This document shows, in pieces, positions 37,986 to 46,402 of a DNA stretch of 64,000 bases. The notes below the pieces were generated by a model. The model ran no database searches and was not told the DNA's origin. It saw only the letters and a program-made list of their open reading frames with translations. This DNA is from Leeuwenhoekiella aestuarii (GTDB lineage Bacteria; Bacteroidota; Bacteroidia; Flavobacteriales; Flavobacteriaceae), in NCBI RefSeq assembly GCF_004104055.1, contig NZ_QOVJ01000003.1:434001-498000 (forward strand), read 5' to 3'. The translations under genes were made by a program, and so were the position numbers. Position 1 is the stretch's first letter. Every line of letters begins with the position of its first letter.

Positions 37986-39251
37986 TTGAGCGACTTAAAA
38001 ACAACATTTTTTCCAGACTTAGAAAATGTAAAAAAGGCTGCAAAAACCTTAGAGGGAGTTGCAGCCTTAACTCCTTTATTGCCTAGCTTAAATTATTCAC
38101 GCAAGTTTGAAGCTAATATAATGCTGAAGCGTGAAGATCTACAACAGGTGCGGTCTTATAAAATACGTGGAGCGTTTAATAAAATAAATTCGTTAACAGA
38201 AGAGGAGCGTGCTAAGGGTATTGTTTGCGCCAGTGCAGGAAATCATGCGCAAGGCGTGGCATTTGCCTGTGCAAAATTGAAAATTAACGGAACTATTTTT
38301 ATGCCGGCTCCCACACCTAAGCAGAAGATAGAACAGGTATCGATGTTTGGAGGGGATTTTGTAACTATTCAGCTCACAGGAGATACTTTTGATGATGCCT
38401 ATAAAGCTTCAAAAATCGAATGTGATGCGCTAGGTAAAATCTTTGTTCACCCTTTTGATGATGAAAAAATTATTGAAGGTCAGGCGACTGTAGGGTTGGA
38501 GATTATAGAGCAATCAACATCGGATATTGATTATGTCTTTGTCCCTGTAGGTGGTGGTGGTCTCGCATCAGGCTTGAGTACGGTTTTTCATTTGTTATCT
38601 CCCCATACAAAAGTTATCGGCGTTGAACCGGAAGGAGCACCTTCAATGAGTACTTCTATATTTAATAAAGAGAACACGACGTTATCTCTCATTGAAAAGT
38701 TTGTAGATGGAGCAGCGGTTCAGCGAGTGGGAGAACGCACTTTTGCTATTTGTAAAGAATACCTTGAAAAAATGGTGACTGTTCCTGAGGGAAAAGTATG
38801 TCAAACCATTTTAGATCTGTATAATAAAGATGCAATAGTAGTAGAGCCAGCGGGTGCTTTGACGCTATCGGTGTTAGATCAGTTTGCAGAGGAGATCAAA
38901 GGAAAAAACGTAGTATGCATCGTTAGCGGAAGCAATAACGATATTACCCGTACTGCAGAAATTAAAGAGCGTGCGTTATTGTATCACGGTTTAAAACACT
39001 ATTTCATTATAAGATTCCCACAGCGCGCTGGTGCTTTGCGTGAATTTCTAAATGAAATTTTAGGGCCCGAAGATGACATCACATTTTTTGAATACAAAAA
39101 GAAAACGTCTCGCGAGGATGGTCCTGCAGTGGTAGGTATTGAACTCAAAGACCGCTCTGACCTTAAGCCTTTAATAGCACGTATGAAGAGTCGTAAATTC
39201 TTTGGAGAGTATTTGAACGATAAGCCAGATTTATTCGAATTCCTGATTTAA
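37986..39251 (+). CDS. ilvA: Threonine ammonia-lyase (biosynthetic threonine deaminase)
   Basis: 421 residues. PLP enzyme that converts threonine to 2-oxobutyrate, the entry to isoleucine. The PLP lysine is in VRSYKIRGAFN near residue 58; SAGNHAQGVA and PVGGGGLASG are the phosphate- and PLP-binding loops. A single C-terminal ACT-like regulatory domain begins HYFIIRFPQRAGALREFL near 340, so feedback by isoleucine is likely. The start is TTG at 37986 (SDLKTTFFPDLENV follows); I see no ATG that fits. Last gene of the ilv operon, with a long gap and hairpin before it. Confidence 0.95.
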   Translation: MSDLKTTFFPDLENVKKAAKTLEGVAALTPLLPSLNYSRKFEANIMLKREDLQQVRSYKIRGAFNKINSLTEEERAKGIVCASAGNHAQGVAFACAKLKINGTIFMPAPTPKQKIEQVSMFGGDFVTIQLTGDTFDDAYKASKIECDALGKIFVHPFDDEKIIEGQATVGLEIIEQSTSDIDYVFVPVGGGGLASGLSTVFHLLSPHTKVIGVEPEGAPSMSTSIFNKENTTLSLIEKFVDGAAVQRVGERTFAICKEYLEKMVTVPEGKVCQTILDLYNKDAIVVEPAGALTLSVLDQFAEEIKGKNVVCIVSGSNNDITRTAEIKERALLYHGLKHYFIIRFPQRAGALREFLNEILGPEDDITFFEYKKKTSREDGPAVVGIELKDRSDLKPLIARMKSRKFFGEYLNDKPDLFEFLI

Positions 39252-39332
39252 TAATCTCTTAATCTGAAATTTGATAAATTAGAGAATATGTTTTTACAAA
39301 TTCTTAATTAATGTGTAAAGTTAACCAACCAA

Positions 39333-40928
39333 ATGAAACAATTAACTTCAGAAATACCAAACGAGTTTAGTGTAGAGCCTATTGAGCAGCGTAATTATTT
39401 AATTAACGGAAAGCTGTTTAACTGGAAGGGGGAAACAGCAGATGTTTTTTCAAGTATTCATACCGATGTTGACGGCGAGCGAAAACCCACGCGTTTGGGT
39501 TCTATACCTAGTCTGGGAGAAGAAGAAGCCATCGCTGCGGTAGATGCTGCGCATCAGGCGTATGACCGGGGTCAGGGACTTTGGCCTACGATGAAAGTAG
39601 CAGATCGCATCAAGTGTATGCAGACTTTTGTTACCAAAATGAAAGAAAAGCGGGAGCTTATTGTAAAACTCCTGATGTGGGAAATAGGTAAAAATCATCC
39701 CGATTCTCAGAAGGAATTTGACCGTACAGTAGAATATATTCTCGATACCATTGAAGACTATAAGGAGATGGATCGGGATAGTGCCAAGTTCCACAAACAA
39801 GCCGGAATCCACGCCCACATACGCAGAGGGCCATTAGGTGTTGTGCTTTGTCTGGGGCCGTACAACTATCCACTAAATGAAACATTTTGCCTGCTGATTC
39901 CAGCATTAATTATGGGGAATACTGCGGTATTCAAGCCAGCGAAACACGGTGTTTTATTAATCACTCCGTTGCTTGAAGCCTTTCAGGAAAGTTTTCCTCC
40001 GGGAGTAGTAAATATTTTATTCGGTCGCGGTAGAGCAGTAGCCACACCCATTATGAAAACCGGTAAAGTGGATGTATTAGCCTTAATCGGTCACAGTTCT
40101 TCGGCTAATGCGCTTCAGGCGTTACATCCCAAGCAAAACCGTTTGCGTCTTGTTTTAGGTTTGGAAGCTAAAAATCCGGCGATTATTCTTCCGGATGCCG
40201 ATTTAGATTTGGCGGTAGCCGAATGTATTGCGGGAACGCTTTCGTTTAACGGACAGCGTTGTACTGCGCTTAAAGTAATTTATGTACACGAAAACATTGC
40301 TGAAACCTTCAACCGTAAATTTGCTGAAGCAGTTGATGCGCTCAAATTTGGATTACCCTGGGAAGATGGTGTAAACCTTACTCCATTACCTGAACCTTCA
40401 AAACCCGAATACATACAGGGATTGATTGATGATGCAAAAGCTAAAGGAGCCGAAATTCTCAATGAAAAGGGTGGTGAGCATTCAGAGAATTTTATCTGGC
40501 CGGCAGTTTTATTCCCGGTAAATAAGGATATGGAAGTATACAAAGAGGAGCAATTCGGGCCCGTTATTCCGGTGCTAACCTTTAAACATATCGATGAGCC
40601 TTTAGATGATATGGCTGAGTCTAATTATGGGCAGCAGGTGAGTCTTTTTGGTAAAGATGTAAAAGCTTTGGCTCCGCTAATTGACACTTTAGTGAATCTG
40701 GTATGTCGTGTGAATTTAAACAGTTCGTGTCAGCGTGGTCCTGATGTGTACCCGTTCACCGGTCGAAAAGATTCAGCGGTGGGAACCTTGAGTGTTCATG
40801 ATGCCTTACGTTCTTTTTCAATACGAACGTTTTTAGCCTCAAAAGACAATGCATACAACAATGCAATACTTAATGAGCTGCTAGATACTAAGAAATCAAA
40901 CTTTGTAAGCACCGATTACTTATTGTAA
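39333..40928 (+). CDS. gapN: NADP-dependent non-phosphorylating glyceraldehyde-3-phosphate dehydrogenase-type
   Basis: 531 residues, aldehyde dehydrogenase superfamily, longer than the usual 480. It matches the Bacteroidetes group annotated as NADP-dependent GAPDH, which oxidises glyceraldehyde-3-phosphate directly to 3-phosphoglycerate and yields NADPH. Seen: [20 protein letters not shown], the catalytic Glu in [13 protein letters not shown], and the catalytic Cys in [10 protein letters not shown] near residue 309. It sits between the ilv and arg operons, and NADPH supply to IlvC and ArgC would make biological sense (inference). Substrate not certain. Confidence 0.8.
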   Translation: MKQLTSEIPNEFSVEPIEQRNYLINGKLFNWKGETADVFSSIHTDVDGERKPTRLGSIPSLGEEEAIAAVDAAHQAYDRGQGLWPTMKVADRIKCMQTFVTKMKEKRELIVKLLMWEIGKNHPDSQKEFDRTVEYILDTIEDYKEMDRDSAKFHKQAGIHAHIRRGPLGVVLCLGPYNYPLNETFCLLIPALIMGNTAVFKPAKHGVLLITPLLEAFQESFPPGVVNILFGRGRAVATPIMKTGKVDVLALIGHSSSANALQALHPKQNRLRLVLGLEAKNPAIILPDADLDLAVAECIAGTLSFNGQRCTALKVIYVHENIAETFNRKFAEAVDALKFGLPWEDGVNLTPLPEPSKPEYIQGLIDDAKAKGAEILNEKGGEHSENFIWPAVLFPVNKDMEVYKEEQFGPVIPVLTFKHIDEPLDDMAESNYGQQVSLFGKDVKALAPLIDTLVNLVCRVNLNSSCQRGPDVYPFTGRKDSAVGTLSVHDALRSFSIRTFLASKDNAYNNAILNELLDTKKSNFVSTDYLL

Positions 40929-41007
40929 TCGTTCATAATCGAGATTTTGATTAAATAATAATCAGTGAGCACAGTAATTTGGATAGAAATCTAAAGAAAT
41001 CATAAAA

Positions 41008-41062
41008 AAGTAGATTTAGGTGACATTTCCCTGTAAAATGGGACGGTCATTTAAATCTACTT
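41008..41062 (+). promoter_or_regulatory. Large dyad upstream of the arg leader
   Basis: AAGTAGATTTA (41008-41018) pairs perfectly with TAAATCTACTT (41052-41062). Inside, TGAC pairs with GTCA and CCC with GGG, giving a long imperfect hairpin. It ends 18 bases before the leader ORF ATG and overlaps a promoter-like TACTTTG. It does not look like an ArgR box. It could be an operator or the start of a structured leader RNA. Confidence 0.5.
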
Positions 41063-41080
41063 TGTATTTTAGCAGTACCA

Positions 41081-41215
41081 ATGAAGGGAATTAAAAAACA
41101 TATCATACAATTGAAAGAAGCAGCAGAGGCTGGTATTTCATTTTTGTATCCTGAAACTTCCAGGACTACAATGATATTAATCCCTGTACGTCGCCATGAG
41201 CGCCGCCGCCCCTAG
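41081..41215 (+). CDS. Putative arg operon leader peptide (44 aa, Arg-rich end)
   Basis: ORF in the 382-base gap before the arg cluster. From ATG 41081 it encodes 44 residues; from the internal ATG 41171 only MILIPVRRHERRRP. The end carries five Arg codons in eight (CGT CGC, His, Glu, CGC CGC CGC) followed by Pro and TAG at 41213-41215. Arginine is the end product of the genes that follow. Small hairpins overlap the stop codon (CCC TAGT GGG) and lie just after it (GGAAC..GTTCC, about 41232-41255), but no U-run follows, so I see no intrinsic terminator. Called from composition and position only. Confidence 0.6.
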   Translation: MKGIKKHIIQLKEAAEAGISFLYPETSRTTMILIPVRRHERRRP

Positions 41216-41310
41216 TGGGTGCAGTTTTCTTGGGAACTTAGGTGAGTCCGGTTCCGTCTTCAATTCAAATTATTATTTCACTTTTTTTCTAACTTCCAAT
41301 TCAACAGAAT

Positions 41311-41976
41311 ATGGAAATTGTTATTGCTAACAAATCCCACGCGGGATATGCACAATATATTTGCGATACGATCGCAGAATCAGCTAAAGTACGTGGCACA
41401 GGAATCGCTAAGCGTACTCCGGAATACGTCATCACAAAAATGGAAAACGGTAATGCCGTCATTGCTTTAGATGGTGATAAGTTTGCCGGTTTTTGCTACA
41501 TCGAGGCCTGGGGCCACGGTAAATTTGTGGCAAACAGCGGACTCATCGTACATCCCGATTATAGAGGTAGCGGACTGGCCAGACAAATCAAGGAAGCCAT
41601 TTTTAAACATTCTCGGGAGAAATATCCTGATGCTAAAGTTTTTGGTATCACTACAGGTCTTGCCGTAATGAAGATCAATTCAGATCTGGGCTACAGACCG
41701 GTTACCTTCTCAGAACTTACCGATGATCCTACATTCTGGAAAGGCTGTCAAACCTGTCGTAATTACGATATCCTACAGCGTACGGAGCAGAAAATGTGCT
41801 TGTGTACCGGGATGTTGTACGATCCTGAAAAAGAGGAAAAGAAAAAACTGGAGGCGGCTAAGTCATCAGGCTCAGAAGCTAAAAAAGACAAAACTATGAA
41901 TCCTAAGGCCTTTACCCGTTTGAAGAGCATAAAGGAGCATCTGTTTTTGAAAAAGGATAAAAAAAAAGACGAATAA
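41311..41976 (+). CDS. GNAT acyltransferase heading the arg cluster (candidate glutamate N-acyltransferase, ArgA role)
   Basis: 221 residues. The GNAT domain (about 1-140) has the acyl-CoA loop HPDYRGSGLARQIKEAIF near 81-98. A cysteine group follows (C146, C149, C163, C165; CQTC then CLC), which could bind metal, and then a Lys/Glu-rich tail (172-221). It is first in a cluster containing every other step from glutamate to arginine, and no argJ or classical argA is seen, so the first-step role is inferred from context. Whether it uses acetyl-CoA or succinyl-CoA cannot be told. Confidence 0.72.
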   Translation: MEIVIANKSHAGYAQYICDTIAESAKVRGTGIAKRTPEYVITKMENGNAVIALDGDKFAGFCYIEAWGHGKFVANSGLIVHPDYRGSGLARQIKEAIFKHSREKYPDAKVFGITTGLAVMKINSDLGYRPVTFSELTDDPTFWKGCQTCRNYDILQRTEQKMCLCTGMLYDPEKEEKKKLEAAKSSGSEAKKDKTMNPKAFTRLKSIKEHLFLKKDKKKDE

Positions 41977-42022
41977 GAACATTACTTTCAGTTAAAGGAG
42001 TATTTCAGAATAAATAAGTATA

Positions 42023-43210
42023 ATGAAAAAATTAGTTCTCGCCTACAGTGGCGGATTAGACACCAGCTATTGCGCTAAATACCTTTCCGTGGAAAAAGGA
42101 TTTGAAGTTCACGCCGTGAGCATCAATACCGGTGGATTTTCTCAGGAAGAAATCAACGATATTGAATCAAAGGCATTAAAAATTGGTGCAAAAACCTATA
42201 AAAATGTTCAGGCGGTTGACCGCTTTTACGATAAAGTAGTTAAGTATCTGATTTTTGGTAATGTTTTGAAGAACAATACCTATCCACTTTCTGTTAGTGC
42301 AGAGCGTATCATTCAGGCGGTTGAGATCATCAATTATGCAAAATCTATTGGTGCCGAATACGTAGCGCACGGAAGCACCGGAGCCGGAAACGACCAGGTG
42401 CGTTTTGATATGATTTTTCAAACTCTGGCTCCCGAAATCGAAATTATTACGCCTATTCGAGATTTGAAACTTTCCCGTCAGGAGGAGATCGATTACCTAA
42501 AAAGTCACGGCGTAGAGATGTCCTGGGAGAAAGCACAGTACTCGATAAACCGTGGACTCTGGGGGACTTCAGTAGGCGGTAGCGAGACCCTGACCTCGCA
42601 CAAAGGTTTACCGGAATCTGCTTTTCCATCTCAGGTAGAAAAAAGCGAAGCAGAACAGGTGACCTTAACTTTTGAAAAAGGAGAACTTACCGCGGTGAAC
42701 GGAAAATCGGGCACTCCGGTTGAAAATATTGAAACACTTCAAAAGCTAGCGGCTCCGTTTGGAATCGGTCGCGATATTCACGTGGGTGATACCATCATCG
42801 GGATTAAAGGCCGTGTAGGTTTTGAAGCTGCGGCTCCCGTGATTATTCTAAAAGCACACCATTTGTTAGAGAAGCATACGCTTACCAAATGGCAAATGCA
42901 GCATAAAGAGTATTTGTCTAATTTCTACGGAATGCATCTGCACGAAGGACAGTACTTAGATCCCGCAATGCGCAATATAGAGGCATTTTTAACCGACAGT
43001 CAGAAAAATGTTTCGGGAGAGGTTTATGTGACCTTACAACCCTATCGTTTTACATTAGAAGGAATCAAATCGGATCACGATTTGATGAATGCTTCTTTTG
43101 GCGCCTACGGCGAAATGAATAAAGGCTGGACGGCAGATGATGCCAAAGGATTTATCAAGATCACAGGGAATCAAAATAAGATTTACAACCACGTAAACGG
43201 AAATTCATGA
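42023..43210 (+). CDS. argG: Argininosuccinate synthase
   Basis: 395 residues. It ligates citrulline and aspartate with ATP to argininosuccinate. The N-terminal PP-loop LAYSGGLDTSYC (5-16) is diagnostic. Also seen: YVAHGSTGAGNDQVRFD and the central SVGGSETLT. Its stop overlaps argC by 4 bases, so translational coupling is likely. Confidence 0.96.
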   Translation: MKKLVLAYSGGLDTSYCAKYLSVEKGFEVHAVSINTGGFSQEEINDIESKALKIGAKTYKNVQAVDRFYDKVVKYLIFGNVLKNNTYPLSVSAERIIQAVEIINYAKSIGAEYVAHGSTGAGNDQVRFDMIFQTLAPEIEIITPIRDLKLSRQEEIDYLKSHGVEMSWEKAQYSINRGLWGTSVGGSETLTSHKGLPESAFPSQVEKSEAEQVTLTFEKGELTAVNGKSGTPVENIETLQKLAAPFGIGRDIHVGDTIIGIKGRVGFEAAAPVIILKAHHLLEKHTLTKWQMQHKEYLSNFYGMHLHEGQYLDPAMRNIEAFLTDSQKNVSGEVYVTLQPYRFTLEGIKSDHDLMNASFGAYGEMNKGWTADDAKGFIKITGNQNKIYNHVNGNS

Positions 43211-44184
43211 TTAAGGCAGGAATTGTAGGTGGTGCGGGATATACTGCGGGTGAATTGATTCGAATTTTACTGAATCACAAGTATGTTGATTTAAGTTTTG
43301 TTTTCAGTACCTCTAATGCCGGAAACCTGCTAAGCGATGTACATCAGGATCTTTTAGGCAGTACCGATATTCGATTTGCAGATGCTGTTGATTTTGACGT
43401 GGATGTGGTTTTCCTGTGTTTGGGACATGGGAATTCTAAAGCCTTTTTAGAACAAAATGTTTTTAGCGAAAGCACCATTATTATTGATCTAAGCAATGAT
43501 TTTCGCCTAAAACCCGACGCGGAATTTCAAGGGCGTGAATTTATTTATGGCTTACCGGAATTGAATAAAAGCGCGATCAAAGAAGCCGGTTCTATCGCTA
43601 ATCCGGGGTGTTTTGCCACAGCAATTCAGTTGGCCTTACTTCCGTTAGCTGATGCCGGTAAGATTGAGTCAGATGTGCACATCAATGCGGTAACCGGAGC
43701 TACGGGCGCAGGAACTTCGCTTTCAGCGACCACGCATTATACCTGGAGAGATAACAATTTTTCGTATTACAAGCCCTTTACGCATCAGCATATGGGCGAA
43801 ATCAATCAGACCGTTGGTCAGTTACAAGGCGGATTTGACAAGGAGATTTTCTTCCTTCCCAATCGGGGAAATTTTTCAAGAGGAATTTTCGCAACAGCCT
43901 ATACCCAATTTGATGGAGATTTAGAAGCCCTCAAAAAAGTCTACACAGATTTTTATGCCGATGCACCCTTTACATTTGTCTCGGATAACGATATTCATAT
44001 GAAGCAGGTGGTAAATACTAATAAATGCCTGATTCATTTGCACAAACACAACAATCAACTGTTGATAACGAGTTGTATTGATAACCTGCTAAAAGGCGCG
44101 TCAGGACAGGCAGTAGAAAATATGAACCTGATTTTTGGCCTTCCCCAAACAGAAGGATTGAATTTAAAAGGAAGTTATTTCTAA
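43207..44184 (+). CDS. argC: N-acyl-gamma-glutamyl-phosphate reductase
   Basis: 325 residues. NADPH-dependent reduction of N-acylglutamyl phosphate to the semialdehyde. Rossmann motif GIVGGAGYTAGELIR at the start and the catalytic Cys135 in ANPGCFATAIQLALLPL. The HQHMGEINQT block contains the conserved active-site His. Its ATG overlaps the argG end by 4 bases. A repeat-rich 166-base gap separates it from proC. Confidence 0.95.
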   Translation: MIKAGIVGGAGYTAGELIRILLNHKYVDLSFVFSTSNAGNLLSDVHQDLLGSTDIRFADAVDFDVDVVFLCLGHGNSKAFLEQNVFSESTIIIDLSNDFRLKPDAEFQGREFIYGLPELNKSAIKEAGSIANPGCFATAIQLALLPLADAGKIESDVHINAVTGATGAGTSLSATTHYTWRDNNFSYYKPFTHQHMGEINQTVGQLQGGFDKEIFFLPNRGNFSRGIFATAYTQFDGDLEALKKVYTDFYADAPFTFVSDNDIHMKQVVNTNKCLIHLHKHNNQLLITSCIDNLLKGASGQAVENMNLIFGLPQTEGLNLKGSYF

Positions 44185-44210
44185 CCTCTATAGAGATATT
44201 AAAAACCATA

Positions 44211-44334
44211 TTATTCTGAGCATAAGCCAAAGGGCAGAAATGAAAATAATATTTAAAAAATAAATCCAACTCCCCTCTCCTTTGGAGAGGGGCTGGGGGT
44301 GAGGATTAAAAGATTCCCGCCTGCGCGGGAATGA
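44211..44334. repeat. Palindromic repeats between argC and proC
   Basis: Three elements. A CTGAGC-type fragment at 44211-44237 resembles the one at 49353-49380. CCCCTCTCC TTT GGAGAGGGG (44272-44292) is followed by CTGGGGGTGAGG. ATTCCCGC CTGC GCGGGAAT (44313-44332) is a perfect 8-bp stem. These are REP-like elements, not terminators (no T-run). Confidence 0.75.
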
Positions 44335-44350
44335 TAAAAAGATATTATAG

Positions 44351-45151
44351 ATGAAAATAGCAATTATAGGTACCGGAAACTTAGGACTTTCCATCGCAAA
44401 AGGGTTGATCACCAACAATGCAATCACAACACTCTATATGACCCGCCGTAATCCGGAAGGTATTGCGTCGTATGCGGAGTATAAGAATGTGTTTGTGACT
44501 TCAGATAACGTTGAGGCGGTGAAGAAATCAGATATTATCATTTTTGCGGTACAACCCGCACAGTTGGGAGCTATTTTGCACGATATCAAAGAAGAGCTGA
44601 CTGATAAGCATGTGTTGATTTCAACCATTACCGGCTACCAGATCTCGCAAATTGAAGCCATCGTGGGTACCGATCAGTTTATCATCAGGGCGATGCCCAA
44701 TACGGCGATTGCTGTGGGCGCTTCGATGACTTGTTTAGCGAGTAATGAAAAAGGGATGAAGCGTATCAAAATCGCTGAGGCTATTTTTAACCGTTTGGGA
44801 AACAGTCTGGTAATTCCGGAAAATCAAATGCAGGCAGCAACGGTTGTTTGTGCCAGCGGTATTGCGTTCTGGATGCGTCTGATTCGTGCAACCACTCAGG
44901 CAGCGATTCAGCTTGGTTTTGATGCCAAAGAAGCTCAGGAACTAGCGATGCATACCTGTAACGGTGCTTCAAAATTACTCATCGATTCGGGTAACCATCC
45001 GGAAGAAGAAATCGACCGCGTAACCACTCCAAAAGGCTGCACCATTGAAGGCTTGAACGAAATGGAGCATAAAGGCTTGAGTTCGTCTTTAATTCAGGGA
45101 ATGGTGGCTTCCTTCAACAAAATTAATGTTATAAAAACAGACCAGAAATAA
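44351..45151 (+). CDS. proC: Pyrroline-5-carboxylate reductase
   Basis: 266 residues. It reduces pyrroline-5-carboxylate to proline with NAD(P)H. Rossmann motif IGTGNLGLSIAKGL at the start; IRAMPNTAIAVGASMTCL and TTPKGCTIEGLNEMEHKGL are the family signatures. Its stop overlaps the next start by one base, so it is cotranslated with the ornithine aminotransferase-type gene. This puts a proline step inside the arginine cluster. Confidence 0.94.
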   Translation: MKIAIIGTGNLGLSIAKGLITNNAITTLYMTRRNPEGIASYAEYKNVFVTSDNVEAVKKSDIIIFAVQPAQLGAILHDIKEELTDKHVLISTITGYQISQIEAIVGTDQFIIRAMPNTAIAVGASMTCLASNEKGMKRIKIAEAIFNRLGNSLVIPENQMQAATVVCASGIAFWMRLIRATTQAAIQLGFDAKEAQELAMHTCNGASKLLIDSGNHPEEEIDRVTTPKGCTIEGLNEMEHKGLSSSLIQGMVASFNKINVIKTDQK

Positions 45152-46284
45152 TGAGTTTATTTGATGTTTACCCACTTTATGATGTCACACCTATAAAAGC
45201 TCAGGACGTCTGGGTTTATGATGCCACACCTACAAAGTATTTAGATTTATACGGGGGCCACGCAGTGATCTCAATAGGTCACGGGCATCCCAAATACATT
45301 GAAAATCTAACCAAGCAATTGCACGACATCGGCTTTTACAGCAATGCAGTGCATAACCCCTTACAAGAGGCTTTAGGCGAAAAATTGCCGAAACAGGCCA
45401 ATTGTCCCGGTTACCAGTTGTTTATGTGTAGCAGTGGGGCAGAAGCGAACGAGAATGCGCTAAAAATGGCCTCTTTTGTTACCGGAAGAAAAAAGGTTGT
45501 GGCCTTTCACAACAGTTTCCACGGAAGAACTTCTGCAGCAGTTGCCGCGACCGATAACCCTAAAATTGTAGCGCCTATCAACGCACAGCAGGAAGTGGAG
45601 TTTTTGCCACTGGGCGATCTCGATGCGCTTGCAGCTGTTCTGGCTAAAGGCGATGTATGTGCTGTGATCGTTGAGTTTATTCAGGGTGTAGGTGGTTTAG
45701 ACATCAGCACTGCTGAATTTTACGAAGGTGTGGATAAGCTCTGTAAAGAGACCGGTACCTGCTTAATCGCAGATGAGGTACAGGCGGGTTTTGGGCGTAC
45801 GGGTAAGTTTTTCGCGTTTCAGGAATACAACGTAGAGCCGGAACTGATCTCTATGGCCAAAGGTATGGGGAATGGATTTCCGGTTGGTGGAATTCTCATT
45901 CATCCTTCAATCAAAGCAGAGTACGGAATGCTGGGAACTACGTTTGGTGGAAATCACCTGGCTTGTGCTGCTGCGCTAACGGTGCTTGAAGTTTTAGAAG
46001 AAGAAAACCTAATGGAGCATGCGCTGCTAGTTTCTGATCATTTTAAAGCAAAAACTACTGAAATTCCGCAGATCAAAAACGTAAAAGGCCGCGGACTCAT
46101 GCTGGGCATCGAATTTGATTTTGATACTGCAGCTTTGCGTAAAAAGCTCATTTACGATCAGCATATTTTTACAGGAAGTGCCAAAAACAAAAACCTGATT
46201 CGTATTCTTCCGCCTTTAACGGTGCAGAATGAACACATCGATCAGTTCTTTGAAGCACTCAAAATCGAATTAGATAAATTATAA
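45151..46284 (+). CDS. argD: N-acylornithine aminotransferase (class III PLP)
   Basis: 377 residues, class III aminotransferase. It transaminates the acylated glutamate semialdehyde to acylornithine. The PLP lysine is in ISMAKGMGNGFPVGG near residue 235; CSSGAEANENALKMA and FHNSFHGRTSAAVA are typical ArgD/RocD motifs. Position in the arg cluster supports ArgD; the adjacent proC leaves room for an ornithine-aminotransferase-like side activity. Confidence 0.92.
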   Translation: MSLFDVYPLYDVTPIKAQDVWVYDATPTKYLDLYGGHAVISIGHGHPKYIENLTKQLHDIGFYSNAVHNPLQEALGEKLPKQANCPGYQLFMCSSGAEANENALKMASFVTGRKKVVAFHNSFHGRTSAAVAATDNPKIVAPINAQQEVEFLPLGDLDALAAVLAKGDVCAVIVEFIQGVGGLDISTAEFYEGVDKLCKETGTCLIADEVQAGFGRTGKFFAFQEYNVEPELISMAKGMGNGFPVGGILIHPSIKAEYGMLGTTFGGNHLACAAALTVLEVLEEENLMEHALLVSDHFKAKTTEIPQIKNVKGRGLMLGIEFDFDTAALRKKLIYDQHIFTGSAKNKNLIRILPPLTVQNEHIDQFFEALKIELDKL

Positions 46285-46316
46285 ACCCAAGAATTTTAAT
46301 TAAAATATTGCTCAAA

Positions 46317-46356
46317 TTCTCCTCCCCAGTTGGGGAGGGGTTAGGGGTGGGGAGAA
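46317..46356. repeat. Palindromic repeat between argD and argF'
   Basis: CCTCCCCA GT TGGGGAGG (46321-46338) followed by GGTTAGGGGTGGGG. Same type as the C-rich/G-rich elements at 44272 and 49299. Confidence 0.7.
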
Positions 46357-46402
46357 GCAGAGATTTCGGCTGCTAAATATAAACTTTGACAGGAATCAAC
46401 TA

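Noticed and set aside
41008-41062. ArgR box
   Set aside because: The dyad does not resemble the 18-bp TGNAT..ATNCA type of ArgR site and is far longer.
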